Assembly (NCBI GenBank): GCA_025354885.1
Contig: JANXLY010000105.1
Span: 1-64,000, forward strand
Length of the DNA: 64,000 nt
Origin: Acidobacteriota bacterium
GTDB lineage: Bacteria > Acidobacteriota > Terriglobia > Bryobacterales > Bryobacteraceae
Direction of reading: 5' to 3'
Shown here one piece after another: positions 8,678-17,473 of this stretch. The position numbers and the translations under genes are program-made. How positions within the stretch are numbered: the stretch's first letter is position 1; each line of letters begins with the position of its first letter. The notes under the pieces were generated by a model. The model searched no databases and had not been told where the DNA came from. It was given only the letters and a program-made list of their open reading frames with translations.

Positions 8678-11635
8678 ATGACCTCCCATAGTCGATTACT
8701 GTCCTTATTCCTTGGCCTTGCCGCAATTTGCGCAATGGCTTTTGCCCAAGCCCCTACGGGCTCCGTTTTGAAAGGCGTTGTCACCGATCCATCGGGGGCC
8801 GCAATACCAGGAGCATCCGTCACCGTTAGCGGTACAGGAGGATTTGTCAAAGTGACTTCCTCGGACGCTGATGGTAAATTCAGCGTCGCCGCAATCCCAG
8901 GTGGAGTCTACACGATTCGTGTTGCTTCTACTGGCTTTACCCTTTTCGAGCAAACAAAGTTCGAGATTTTGAGCGGAAAGCAGATCTCTATCAATGCCAA
9001 ACTGAACATCGAGTCCTCCAAACAGGAGATCACCGTCACCGATACCATTTCGATCGACCTCGATCCTTCTAGCAATGTTGGTGCCTTGGTGCTCAAAGCC
9101 GAAGACCTTGCCATGCTCTCGGACAACCCGGATGATCTGCAGGACGAACTGAACGCTCTTGCCGGCCCGGCTGCGGGCCCGAATGGCGCTCAGCTCTTTA
9201 TCGATGGTTTCTCCGGCGGACGTCTCCCACCCAAAGCCTCTATTCGCGAAATTCGCATCAACTCCAATCCCTTCTCGGCCGAATATGACCGCATCGGTTT
9301 TGGACGAATCGAGATTTTCACCAAGCCCGGTTCGGATAAGTTTCGTGGACAATTTTCCTACAACGCCGGCAACAACATCTTCAATTCACGCAATACTTTT
9401 GCTCCGACAAAGCCCGATGCCTATCAGAACAGCATCAGCGGCAGCATCAGCGGGCCACTCACTAAGAAATCCAGCTTCGCTCTCGATGTTGATACCCGCA
9501 TGAACGAAGATGCCAGCCTGATTAACGCCCGTACGATCAACAGTTTTTTTCAGCCGGTGTCCATTGTCCAGAACGTTGCCAACCCCACGCGCTTTCTTAC
9601 CATTTCGCCGCGCGCTGACTTTCAACTGAGTGCAAAGCACACACTCACCAGCCGCTACACCTACCAGCGCAACACCAGTGACAACGGCGGCATCAGTACC
9701 TTTACACTGCCCACTCGGGCCACCAATTCCGAGGGCCACAATCAACAGGTACAACTCACACACACCTGGATTGCCGGTGCCCGGCTGATTAACGAAGATC
9801 GTTTTCAGTTCGTCTCAAGCGCCAGTGATCAGTTCGGACAATCCAACACGCCCTCGATCAACGTTCAGGATGCCTTCAATGGTGGCGGTGCTACTTTCAG
9901 CAGCAACTACACGAAGGAAAAGCGCTTTGAATATTCAAACATTACTTCCTACACGATCAAGAGCCACCTGCTTAAATTTGGTGGCCGTGTGCGTCACGTG
10001 GATCAAAACGACCAAAACACAAATGGCTACAACGGCAGCTATACCTTCCAGACTCTGAACGCTTATGCGATTACCGAGCAAGGTCTGGCGAACGGTCTTT
10101 CCATCGCGCAGATCCGTCTTCTAGGCGGTGGTGCCCAGCAGTTCAGCCTCTCAGCCGGTATCCCCCGACAAAGCATCGGCCAACTCGATGCCGGTCTTTT
10201 TCTACAGGACGAATGGCGCGTTCGCCCTAACTTCAGCCTAAGCAGCGGGATTCGTTTTGAGAGCCAGAGCAACATCTCAAGCAAGATGAATTTCGCACCG
10301 CGCATCGGCATGGCTTACGGGTTGGGCAAGAGCGCCAACGGCCGCCCGCCGAAGACAGTTCTCCGCGCTGGAGCCGGCTTCTTTTATGACCGTTTTTCAG
10401 AAGACCTCACGCTCGAGTCCCGCCGTCTCAACGGTATCGTGCAACAGCAGTACATCGTGAGTGCGCCCAACTTCTATCCGAACATTCCTCCGGTCAGCGA
10501 ACTGCAGGGCTTTGCCCGCCTCGGTACGACTCGTCTGGTCGATCAAACGCTTCACAATCCTTATCTCTTTCAGACCAACCTTGGTGTGGAGCGTGCGTTG
10601 CCCCGCAACATTACGCTCGGCATCAACTACAACCACTCCATCGGCATCCATCAGTTGCGCAGCCGCAACATCAATACGCCGCTTCCAGGTACTTACAATC
10701 CGCTCACTCCGCTCACGGCGGTTTATCCCTACGGTGCTGCCGCCGGCAATCTTTACCTCTACGAATCTACGGGACGCTTCATCCAGGATCAGCTCGTGAT
10801 TAACACCAGCGCCCGCATCAATCCCAAGGTCACTTTGTTTAGCTATTACACGCTGGGCAAGGCCCGCGGAAACACCGATCGTGCCGGAACTTTCCCGAAT
10901 GACACTTACAACGTGTCGCAGGAATGGGGCCGCAACAGTTTTGATGTTCGCCACCGGGCTTTCGTTGGCGGCTCGTTCCGCCTGCCCTATGCGGTCAGCC
11001 TCAGCCCCTTCATGATCATCAGCAGCGGAGGTCCTTTCAACATCGTTACCGGTCGTGACGTGTACGGAGACAACCAGCTCAACATTCATCGCCCCGGGAT
11101 CGCCAGTGGTCCCGGCCCTGGAATCATCTTCTACGATGGCCGTTACCTCGACTCGAACCCCAAATCTGGTCAGGAAATTCTCGCCCGCAATTCGGGTCAG
11201 GCTCCTGGTCAGTTCAACCTCAATCTGCGCCTGAGCCGCACCTGGGGCTTTGGCGGAGAACCCAAGGGCGCCGAGCAAGACCCCATGGGCATGATGATGC
11301 GCCAGGGCGGCGGCGGTGGTGGTGGTGGAAACCGGGGCGGTGGTGGTGGCGGCGGTGGAATGATGGGCGGCATGGGTGGCGGACATGGGGGCCCTCCTGC
11401 CGGCATGTTTGGTTCACAAAGCAGCCGTTACAACATCACGTTGAGCCTGCAGGCTCAGAACGTAACCAATCAGGTGAATCTGGGTGCTCCAGTTGGCACC
11501 ATGACTTCTCCGCTCTTTGGGATCTCCAACTCCACCGGTGGTGGCTTTGGCCCTGGCGGCGGTGGTGGTCCTGGCCGCGGCGGTGGCAGTTCCGCGAATC
11601 GCCGCCTCCAGTTCAGCTTGCGATTCAGTTTCTAA
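8678..11635 (+). CDS. Oar-like TonB-dependent outer-membrane receptor
   Basis: A 985-residue outer-membrane protein. The start is the ATG at 8678, preceded by AGGAGC, and gives a signal peptide ending AMAFAQA. A carboxypeptidase-regulatory-like domain follows (about 27-110: GVVTDPSGAAIPGASVTV). Next is a plug-like region (about 140-230, with ASIREIRINSNPFSAEYDRIGFGRIEIFTK), then a long beta-barrel ending in LRFSF with a C-terminal aromatic residue, as is typical of barrels. A Gly/Met-rich loop near residues 870-910 is low complexity. Oar-like receptors are abundant in Acidobacteria and probably take up large substrates; the substrate is unknown. A strong terminator follows the gene. Confidence 0.85.
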   Translation: MTSHSRLLSLFLGLAAICAMAFAQAPTGSVLKGVVTDPSGAAIPGASVTVSGTGGFVKVTSSDADGKFSVAAIPGGVYTIRVASTGFTLFEQTKFEILSGKQISINAKLNIESSKQEITVTDTISIDLDPSSNVGALVLKAEDLAMLSDNPDDLQDELNALAGPAAGPNGAQLFIDGFSGGRLPPKASIREIRINSNPFSAEYDRIGFGRIEIFTKPGSDKFRGQFSYNAGNNIFNSRNTFAPTKPDAYQNSISGSISGPLTKKSSFALDVDTRMNEDASLINARTINSFFQPVSIVQNVANPTRFLTISPRADFQLSAKHTLTSRYTYQRNTSDNGGISTFTLPTRATNSEGHNQQVQLTHTWIAGARLINEDRFQFVSSASDQFGQSNTPSINVQDAFNGGGATFSSNYTKEKRFEYSNITSYTIKSHLLKFGGRVRHVDQNDQNTNGYNGSYTFQTLNAYAITEQGLANGLSIAQIRLLGGGAQQFSLSAGIPRQSIGQLDAGLFLQDEWRVRPNFSLSSGIRFESQSNISSKMNFAPRIGMAYGLGKSANGRPPKTVLRAGAGFFYDRFSEDLTLESRRLNGIVQQQYIVSAPNFYPNIPPVSELQGFARLGTTRLVDQTLHNPYLFQTNLGVERALPRNITLGINYNHSIGIHQLRSRNINTPLPGTYNPLTPLTAVYPYGAAAGNLYLYESTGRFIQDQLVINTSARINPKVTLFSYYTLGKARGNTDRAGTFPNDTYNVSQEWGRNSFDVRHRAFVGGSFRLPYAVSLSPFMIISSGGPFNIVTGRDVYGDNQLNIHRPGIASGPGPGIIFYDGRYLDSNPKSGQEILARNSGQAPGQFNLNLRLSRTWGFGGEPKGAEQDPMGMMMRQGGGGGGGGNRGGGGGGGGMMGGMGGGHGGPPAGMFGSQSSRYNITLSLQAQNVTNQVNLGAPVGTMTSPLFGISNSTGGGFGPGGGGGPGRGGGSSANRRLQFSLRFSF

Positions 11636-11676
11636 TCTCTTCGTACGTTTCGTTCTCTTGAGATCGGGGCATGCGA

Positions 11677-11715
11677 AACGCGCCGGCCTCCACCCCGTGG
11701 CCGGCGCGTTGCCTA
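11677..11715 (+). terminator. Intrinsic terminator after the Oar-like receptor gene
   Basis: A perfect 12-base stem (AACGCGCCGGCC with GGCCGGCGCGTT) and a 10-base loop, followed by gcctatttt. It lies about 40 bases after the receptor stop codon. Confidence 0.75.
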
Positions 11716-11879
11716 TTTTGGCCGACCAGTCGCCTGAGCCTCTACGAGTGCGGTAGCATTCTCGCACATTTGCTGTAGCCAAGTTCGGTTCCCCTGCGTC
11801 TCAACTGCATTGACTGAGGTGGCGTGGAGGACTATCATTTAGGTAGCTCCCGAAGTCTGTGTTTGTAAGGGAAAACAGT

Positions 11880-13598
11880 ATGAAAGTAAAGCGCTTAATC
11901 CAATTTATCGTCGGCTCCTCACTCGCCTTGTCGCTTGTGACCATTCCGGCGGCCGCGCAAAAGACCAAAAAGAAGGACGCCGAGCAGGGGGAACGCGAAA
12001 CCATCGCCAAGCCTCTCAGCGACCGCGAGAAGAAAAAGCGCGAGGACAAGCTGAGGAAAGAGCTCGAAACTCCCTTCCGCAAATGGCTCAACGAAGACGT
12101 TTTCTACATCATCACGGATGAAGAAAAAACTTCCTTCAAACGCATGAGCACCGACGAAGAGCGCGAACAATTCATCGAGCAGTTCTGGCTGCGCCGCGAC
12201 CCCACGCCCGACACCCAGGAGAACGAATACAAAGAAGAGCATTACCGCCGCATCGCCTATTCGAATGAGCGATTCGCGAGCGGCATCCCGGGCTGGAAAG
12301 CCGACCGTGGCCGCATCTACATTACCTTTGGCCCGCCAGACGAAATTGAAGATCACCCGAGTGGCGGCACTTATCAGCGTCCGATCGAAGAAGGCGGAGG
12401 CACTACCTCCACCTTCCCGTTTCAGAAATGGCGCTATCGCTACATTGACGGCATCGGCAATGACGTCATGATCGAATTTGTAGACACCACCATGACGGGC
12501 GAATTCCGCATGACCATGGACCCGTCTGAAAAAGACGCCCTCCTTTACGTCCCCAATGCCGGACTCACCATGTATGAGCAGATGGGAATGTCGAGTAAGA
12601 ATGACCGCTTTACGCGTACTGACGGTACCCGCCTCGGCACTGGCAACCAGGCTCTCCCACAGCGCATGAACCAGTTCGAGCGCCTGCAGCAGTTTGCGCT
12701 CCTGCAGAAGCCGCCGGCCGTCAAGTTCAAAGATCTTGAGGCCAGTGTCAATTCCAAGGTCACCTTCAACGTGCTTCCGATTCTGGTGCGTACCGACTTT
12801 GTGCGCCTGACGAATTCGACGGTAATGACCTACATCACCATCCAGATGAACAAAGGCGATCTGCAGTTCAAGAACACCGATAACATCGCCAAGGCCATGG
12901 TCAATATCTATGCGCGCATCACCTCGATGACCCGTCGCGTGGTGAACGTCTGGGAAACCCCGGTTGTGATCGAAACGCCCTCGCAAATGCTTGCCGAAGC
13001 TTCTAAAGGCAAGGCCATCTATCAGAACGCTGTTCCGCTACCTCCCGGCACCTATCGTGTAAATGTAGTCGCCAAGGACATTGTTGGCGGCAACATGAAC
13101 AATTACGAGATGGCGATCACCGTGCCTCGCTTTGAAGATGAGCGCCTCGGTGCATCCAGCCTGATCCTTGCTGACCTGATCGAAAAGGTTCCTACCAAGA
13201 ACATTGGTGCTGGCCAATTCGTCATCGGTACTTCGAAGGTTCGGCCGCGTCTGAACGACAGCTTCATGCAGAGCGAGAAGATGGGCATCTATCAGGCCCT
13301 CTACAATTTCTCGCCTGACGAAAAAACCCAGAAGCCGAAGGGCAGCGTTGCTTACGAAATTTCAAAGGCGGATGGCGGCGAGAAAGTTGTCGAATTTACC
13401 GAAGCGTTGTCCGATATTCCAGGCGCTTCCGCTACCCAGATCACAATTGAAAAACTCCTGCCCCTTCAAAGTTTCGCTCCAGGGCGATATACTCTCAAGC
13501 TGAAGGTAACAGACGAGAACAGCAATCAGTCTCTAGTCCAGACCGCGAACTTTAGCGTCACGGTCGATACTGCCACCCGCGCCAGCCTGAAGGAGTAG
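11880..13598 (+). CDS. GWxTD domain-containing secreted protein
   Basis: A 572-residue exported protein. The ATG at 11880 follows an AAGGG ribosome site and gives a clean signal peptide ending PAAAQ; an upstream start seven codons earlier is less likely. A very basic and acidic linker is followed by the GWxTD domain (about residues 65-200). It contains RRDPTPDTQENEYKEEHYRRI and GWKADRGRIYITFGPPDEIE, where the name-giving motif reads GWKAD instead of GWxTD. The rest is beta-rich with Ig-like parts. The function of the family is not known; it is common in Acidobacteria and Bacteroidetes. The next gene begins 14 bases downstream and is probably co-transcribed. Confidence 0.85.
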   Translation: MKVKRLIQFIVGSSLALSLVTIPAAAQKTKKKDAEQGERETIAKPLSDREKKKREDKLRKELETPFRKWLNEDVFYIITDEEKTSFKRMSTDEEREQFIEQFWLRRDPTPDTQENEYKEEHYRRIAYSNERFASGIPGWKADRGRIYITFGPPDEIEDHPSGGTYQRPIEEGGGTTSTFPFQKWRYRYIDGIGNDVMIEFVDTTMTGEFRMTMDPSEKDALLYVPNAGLTMYEQMGMSSKNDRFTRTDGTRLGTGNQALPQRMNQFERLQQFALLQKPPAVKFKDLEASVNSKVTFNVLPILVRTDFVRLTNSTVMTYITIQMNKGDLQFKNTDNIAKAMVNIYARITSMTRRVVNVWETPVVIETPSQMLAEASKGKAIYQNAVPLPPGTYRVNVVAKDIVGGNMNNYEMAITVPRFEDERLGASSLILADLIEKVPTKNIGAGQFVIGTSKVRPRLNDSFMQSEKMGIYQALYNFSPDEKTQKPKGSVAYEISKADGGEKVVEFTEALSDIPGASATQITIEKLLPLQSFAPGRYTLKLKVTDENSNQSLVQTANFSVTVDTATRASLKE

Positions 13599-13612
13599 TC
13601 AAGCACACTCAT

Positions 13613-15454
13613 ATGCGGTTGCGAACGCCTCATCGTTCCGCGACATTCTTGCCCAGCATGGCGCTGGCATCGCTAATGCTGTGCGCTCCGCTCGAAGCCG
13701 CCACGGTTGCCAAATTCACCGGTCGTATCGTTGGCATGGTGAAAGGAGCAGGGGGAGTCGCGCAAATGGGCGCAACCGTCCAGCTTCTCAATCGTTTTGA
13801 AAAGCCGCTGCTTCGCGCGCTTACCGATGAACACGGCGCTTTTGTTTTCGAATCGCTCGGCCCGGAAACTTACGGCATCCGCGTTTCCCTGTCGAGTTTT
13901 GTACCTGCGATGCGAGCCAACATCCAGATCGGTCCTGGCTCCGAACGTTATCTGGCCATTCAACTCGCGAATCTCTTCAGTAGCATCGAGATTTTTTACA
14001 CCCCGCCGCCCGGTACTTTTTTGATGAGCGAAGACTGGCGCGCCGCGCTGCGTGGATCGCTCTCTACCAGGCCTATCCTTCGTGCTTTGCCCAGTTGGGA
14101 CCCCAATCCCAGCCGACGCACTCCCCAAGCCTCTCGTCTCTTTACCGACACGCGCGCCCTTGTACAACTCTCCAGTGGAGACTCGCCAACGAATTTTTCC
14201 TGGGGTTCGCAAACCGATCTTGGGACCGCGTTTGCCGTCGGCACCTCTTTGCTGGGCCGCAATCAGGTCCAGTTCTCCGGCAACCTCGGCTATGGCCTCG
14301 CAAGTGGCATTCCTGTCGCCGGCTTCCGCACCACCTACCGGCGTAGCGTCAACGCTCCTACGGGCTTCGACGTTCCCAATCCCCAATTCAGTCTCACCGT
14401 GAGGCAGTTGTTTCTGCCCATCCGCGCTGGTCAGGGGCTTGCTGGGGCAAGCAGCGGCGCTCCAATCCTGCGTACCGTTAGCGCCACCTTTGCAGACCGC
14501 TGGCAGCTCAATGATTCCCTCCTGCTCGAATATGGCGCTTCGATGGATAGCGTTCAGTTTTTTGAACGTCTGAACTACCTCAGCCCCTTTGCCCGCCTCA
14601 CATGGGATGGTAAAACGATAGGCACAGTCAAGGCTGCTTTCTCCAGCGGTTTCCCCCCCGTTGACATGCTGATCAGAGGGCAAGGCGAAGACGTCGAGAT
14701 GCAGCGGCAGCTCTCTGGCCTTGCACTCTTCCCCAGAATTACCCGTCGTGGAGGAACAACGCAGGTGCAGCGTGTTGAGAATTTTGAGCTCGGCTACACG
14801 AAGAAATTTAGTGTCGGCGAAATCTTTGCTGCTGGTTACCGCGAAGGCGTCTCTAATGCCGGCATTGCCGTGATCGGCGCTCCTTCCGAGCTGCTCGGCC
14901 AGGAACTTGTCCCCGATCTCGCCTCAAACGCAAGCATATTCAACATCGGTGGATATCACCGTACCGGTTTCTTCAGCGGCTGGACGCAGAACCTTCCCGG
15001 AAGCTGGAAACTCTCAACCGGCTATGGCCTGGGCGGCATCCTGCGCACCGATCAACGTGGCTTTGACTTAACCGATGCTCCCACAAGCCAGGCAGGTGCG
15101 ATTCGAAGTGGAATTCATCGCAGCCAGAAAAGCTTTGCCAGCATGCGGCTCAATGGCACTCTCCCCAAGATGGGCACCCGCCTGTACGGCAGCTATCTCT
15201 GGACAGACTACCGTGCCCTCACCCCTTTCCACACTTCCTTGACCAGTCACGGCTTGGCTGAGGCCGGGCTCAACTTGGGGATCCGTCAACCGATTCCAAG
15301 CTTTTTTGGCATACCAGGGCGTCTGGAACTCAACGCCGAGATGCGCAACATGCTCGCCCAGGGCTACATTCCAGTCACAACGCCGAACGGACAAACCATG
15401 TGGCTGATTCCCACTCCCAAGCAAGTCCGCGGCGGCCTCAGCTTCATCTTCTAA
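13613..15454 (+). CDS. Predicted outer-membrane protein with carboxypeptidase-regulatory-like domain
   Basis: A 613-residue protein with a signal peptide (ending about residue 29, PLEAA). A carboxypeptidase-regulatory-like fold follows (about 35-115: GRIVGMVKGAGGVAQMGATVQLLN, then TDEHGAFVFESLGPETYGIRV). The remainder has many alternating aromatic/polar stretches typical of a beta-barrel and ends in LSFIF with a terminal Phe. No TonB plug could be recognised, and it is far shorter than the Oar-like receptors here, so I read it as a plug-less barrel. It is likely in one operon with the GWxTD gene. Confidence 0.65.
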   Translation: MRLRTPHRSATFLPSMALASLMLCAPLEAATVAKFTGRIVGMVKGAGGVAQMGATVQLLNRFEKPLLRALTDEHGAFVFESLGPETYGIRVSLSSFVPAMRANIQIGPGSERYLAIQLANLFSSIEIFYTPPPGTFLMSEDWRAALRGSLSTRPILRALPSWDPNPSRRTPQASRLFTDTRALVQLSSGDSPTNFSWGSQTDLGTAFAVGTSLLGRNQVQFSGNLGYGLASGIPVAGFRTTYRRSVNAPTGFDVPNPQFSLTVRQLFLPIRAGQGLAGASSGAPILRTVSATFADRWQLNDSLLLEYGASMDSVQFFERLNYLSPFARLTWDGKTIGTVKAAFSSGFPPVDMLIRGQGEDVEMQRQLSGLALFPRITRRGGTTQVQRVENFELGYTKKFSVGEIFAAGYREGVSNAGIAVIGAPSELLGQELVPDLASNASIFNIGGYHRTGFFSGWTQNLPGSWKLSTGYGLGGILRTDQRGFDLTDAPTSQAGAIRSGIHRSQKSFASMRLNGTLPKMGTRLYGSYLWTDYRALTPFHTSLTSHGLAEAGLNLGIRQPIPSFFGIPGRLELNAEMRNMLAQGYIPVTTPNGQTMWLIPTPKQVRGGLSFIF

Positions 15455-16741
15455 GGCAGTGTAAACGCGTTTGAAACCGCGTTGCCAATGCGCAATACTG
15501 CCTCGCCTTTCAACGCCAAGTCTCCCTGAAAGTGGACCTCATCATTCCATTCGATTCCCTGCTCCCGCCGCACCAAAAGAGCTGGAAATACTTTCCCCTG
15601 CCATACCAACTCTGCGCCGTTCGCCCCATGCATTCCACTCCCGTGCAGAATCAATCGGCCATTGCGCCTCGAAGTCACCGCTTCCCCTTGCGCATTGCTG
15701 TTTCGCGTCCAGATTGCCGGAACAACCTTTGCAATCTCGATGCGGGCCCTGTGCCCACCAGGGTCGAGAATCAAACTCATCGTACCGGTCTTGGCTTCTC
15801 GGGCATCACAAAATTGATCTATCCAACTACACTGGAAAGGACGCGAGCCTCACGCCGCGCTCCTCCACTGTCCAGGGTCCAGATCTTCATGCCCTTTTCA
15901 ATTTGTTTCCCGTAAAGTATCGTCACTGCGCCAGGCGCGCCCAAAGGCGCTCCCGATGGTCCAACAGCCACAACTTCACCCTCATTGACATTCCACAAAG
16001 AGTACTGCACCAGCTCACCCATCCCCCGTCGCAAATCGGGCTCAACACATTTCCAGGGCCCAAAAATCACGGTTGGCTCATAACTTGAAAAGTCCTGAAT
16101 CAACCACCCTGGGGCAAAGAAATCTGCAAACCAGCCTATCTTGTGTTCCGCAAAATAATCCAGTGCATGCATTACCATTTCGCTGGCATCCTCCGGATCG
16201 TTGGGAACGCTGCGGCGGGCAAGACTGTCCCGACTCGGGTCCAATCCCCAGGAGCGCACGGCGATGGGTAGAGTCTGAGCTGGTTTTCCATAATGCTGAT
16301 CCCGGGCATCGTCCACCTGGTCGCGATCAAAATGGCTCTCCACCGTCCAGATCCATTCGCCTGCCGAAAGCTTCGCACGGGCTTCCAGTGGCACATAGTT
16401 GGCCCTCTGATGCCCCGTGCGCGCAACGCGAGTGCCTCCTCCGCATTTCGGGCCTCGCTCCTTCCTGCTGGCGACAACAGCGGCGGGCCTTTGTCCCCCG
16501 AACTGTACAAGACTTTCAAGCCCACCGTCTCCGCATCTCTCAAAATGAGCCTCAGCAAATCGACGTCGTGGACCTCACCAACAAGCCGTATCGCATCCAA
16601 TTGCCACCGCAGCCGAATCATCGAAAGGGCGCTCAGATGCAAGCGCGCCCAATCCTGTTCCCGCACATTCACGCCTCTCAGATTTTCACCGCAGCAACCG
16701 ATTGAGCCGAGTAGAAGTATCAATACTAGTTTCATGTCCAT
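15451..16741 (-). pseudogene. Decayed glycosidase-like gene with two frameshifts
   Basis: Three consecutive reading frames on the minus strand together make one protein-like sequence of about 430 residues. Part 1 has a lipoprotein-like start (MKLVLILLLGSIGCCG) and then NLRGVNVREQDWARL, as at the start of GH5-like TIM barrels. Part 2 resumes as ANYVPLEARAKLSAGEWIW and includes WFADFFAPGWLIQDF. Part 3 resumes as FCDAREAKTGTMSLILDPGG and runs to the end. The joins fall near the four-C run at 16413-16416 and near 15820, each consistent with one lost base. The glycosidase assignment is tentative. The 3' end overlaps the end of the neighbouring plus-strand gene by four bases. Sequencing error is possible, but two independent shifts favour real decay. 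Confidence 0.6.
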
Positions 16742-16860
16742 GCAGCGGAGTCCATCCTGAACACGAAACACGGCGCTCGTGCTTTAGTTTTTCTTCGAGC
16801 GGGATGCGAGACCCGGAATATTCATTTTGTCCCTTATATCTCCATGTTATTCTGCCTCTC

Positions 16861-17397
16861 ATGAACCTGCTTGAAATGCTCAGCAATGCAAATGGTGGAC
16901 AAAACATCGAAGCCCTCGCCAGCCAATTTGGTCTCACCGGCGAACAGACACAGGGCGTTCTCGGACAACTGCTGCCTGCCCTTGCCCAAGGCGTTCAGAA
17001 CAATGTCGGACAGGAAGGTGGCCTTGAGAGCATTCTCGGAGCACTCTCCGGAGACCGGCACGATCAATACTTCGACAACCCATCTTCAATTGCCGGTGCA
17101 GGAGCCGTTGAAGAAGGCAATGGCATCCTTGGACATCTTCTGGGCAGCAAGGATGCCAGCCGCGCTCTCGCGCATCAAGTGTCCGGCAATACAGGGATCA
17201 GAGACATGCTGATCAAACAGATGCTCCCGGTTGTCGCTTCCATGGCCATGGGCGCAATGTCGAAACAGATGGGCTCCAACCCGTCGGCAAACATGGCGGG
17301 CAGCGCTGAAGGCCTGGCCGGCATGCTTGACTTCAACCACGATGGCAGCTCTGTCGACGACATCATGGGTCTGGTCGGCAAGTTCCTCAACCGTTAA
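16861..17397 (+). CDS. DUF937 (YidB-like) protein
   Basis: A 178-residue cytoplasmic protein with no signal peptide. The pattern LLEMLSNANGGQNIEALASQ, then GVLGQLLPALAQGVQ, is the start of DUF937, whose function is unknown. The C-terminal GMLDFNHDGSSVDDIMGLVGKFL is the standard ending of the family (D-x-N-x-D-G, an EF-hand-like loop). I chose the ATG at 16861 because everything upstream in frame lacks the family pattern. The gene stands alone and is followed by a bidirectional terminator. Confidence 0.85.
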   Translation: MNLLEMLSNANGGQNIEALASQFGLTGEQTQGVLGQLLPALAQGVQNNVGQEGGLESILGALSGDRHDQYFDNPSSIAGAGAVEEGNGILGHLLGSKDASRALAHQVSGNTGIRDMLIKQMLPVVASMAMGAMSKQMGSNPSANMAGSAEGLAGMLDFNHDGSSVDDIMGLVGKFLNR

Positions 17398-17412
17398 CCT
17401 CGAACCCAAACA

Positions 17413-17450
17413 AAAAGGCGGCCCGGAGTGTAGCTCCAGGGCCGCCTTTT
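17413..17450. terminator. Bidirectional terminator between the DUF937 and TolC-like genes
   Basis: A perfect 12-base inverted repeat (AAAAGGCGGCCC with GGGCCGCCTTTT) with a 14-base loop. T-runs on both strands allow it to stop transcription of both convergent genes. Confidence 0.85.
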
Positions 17451-17473
17451 CGTCTCTTCGCAAAGATTCGCGT

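Noticed and set aside
10397-11386. 329-codon minus-strand frame inside the first receptor gene
   Set aside because: Shadow frame; the plus-strand receptor has signal peptide, domain order and barrel end.
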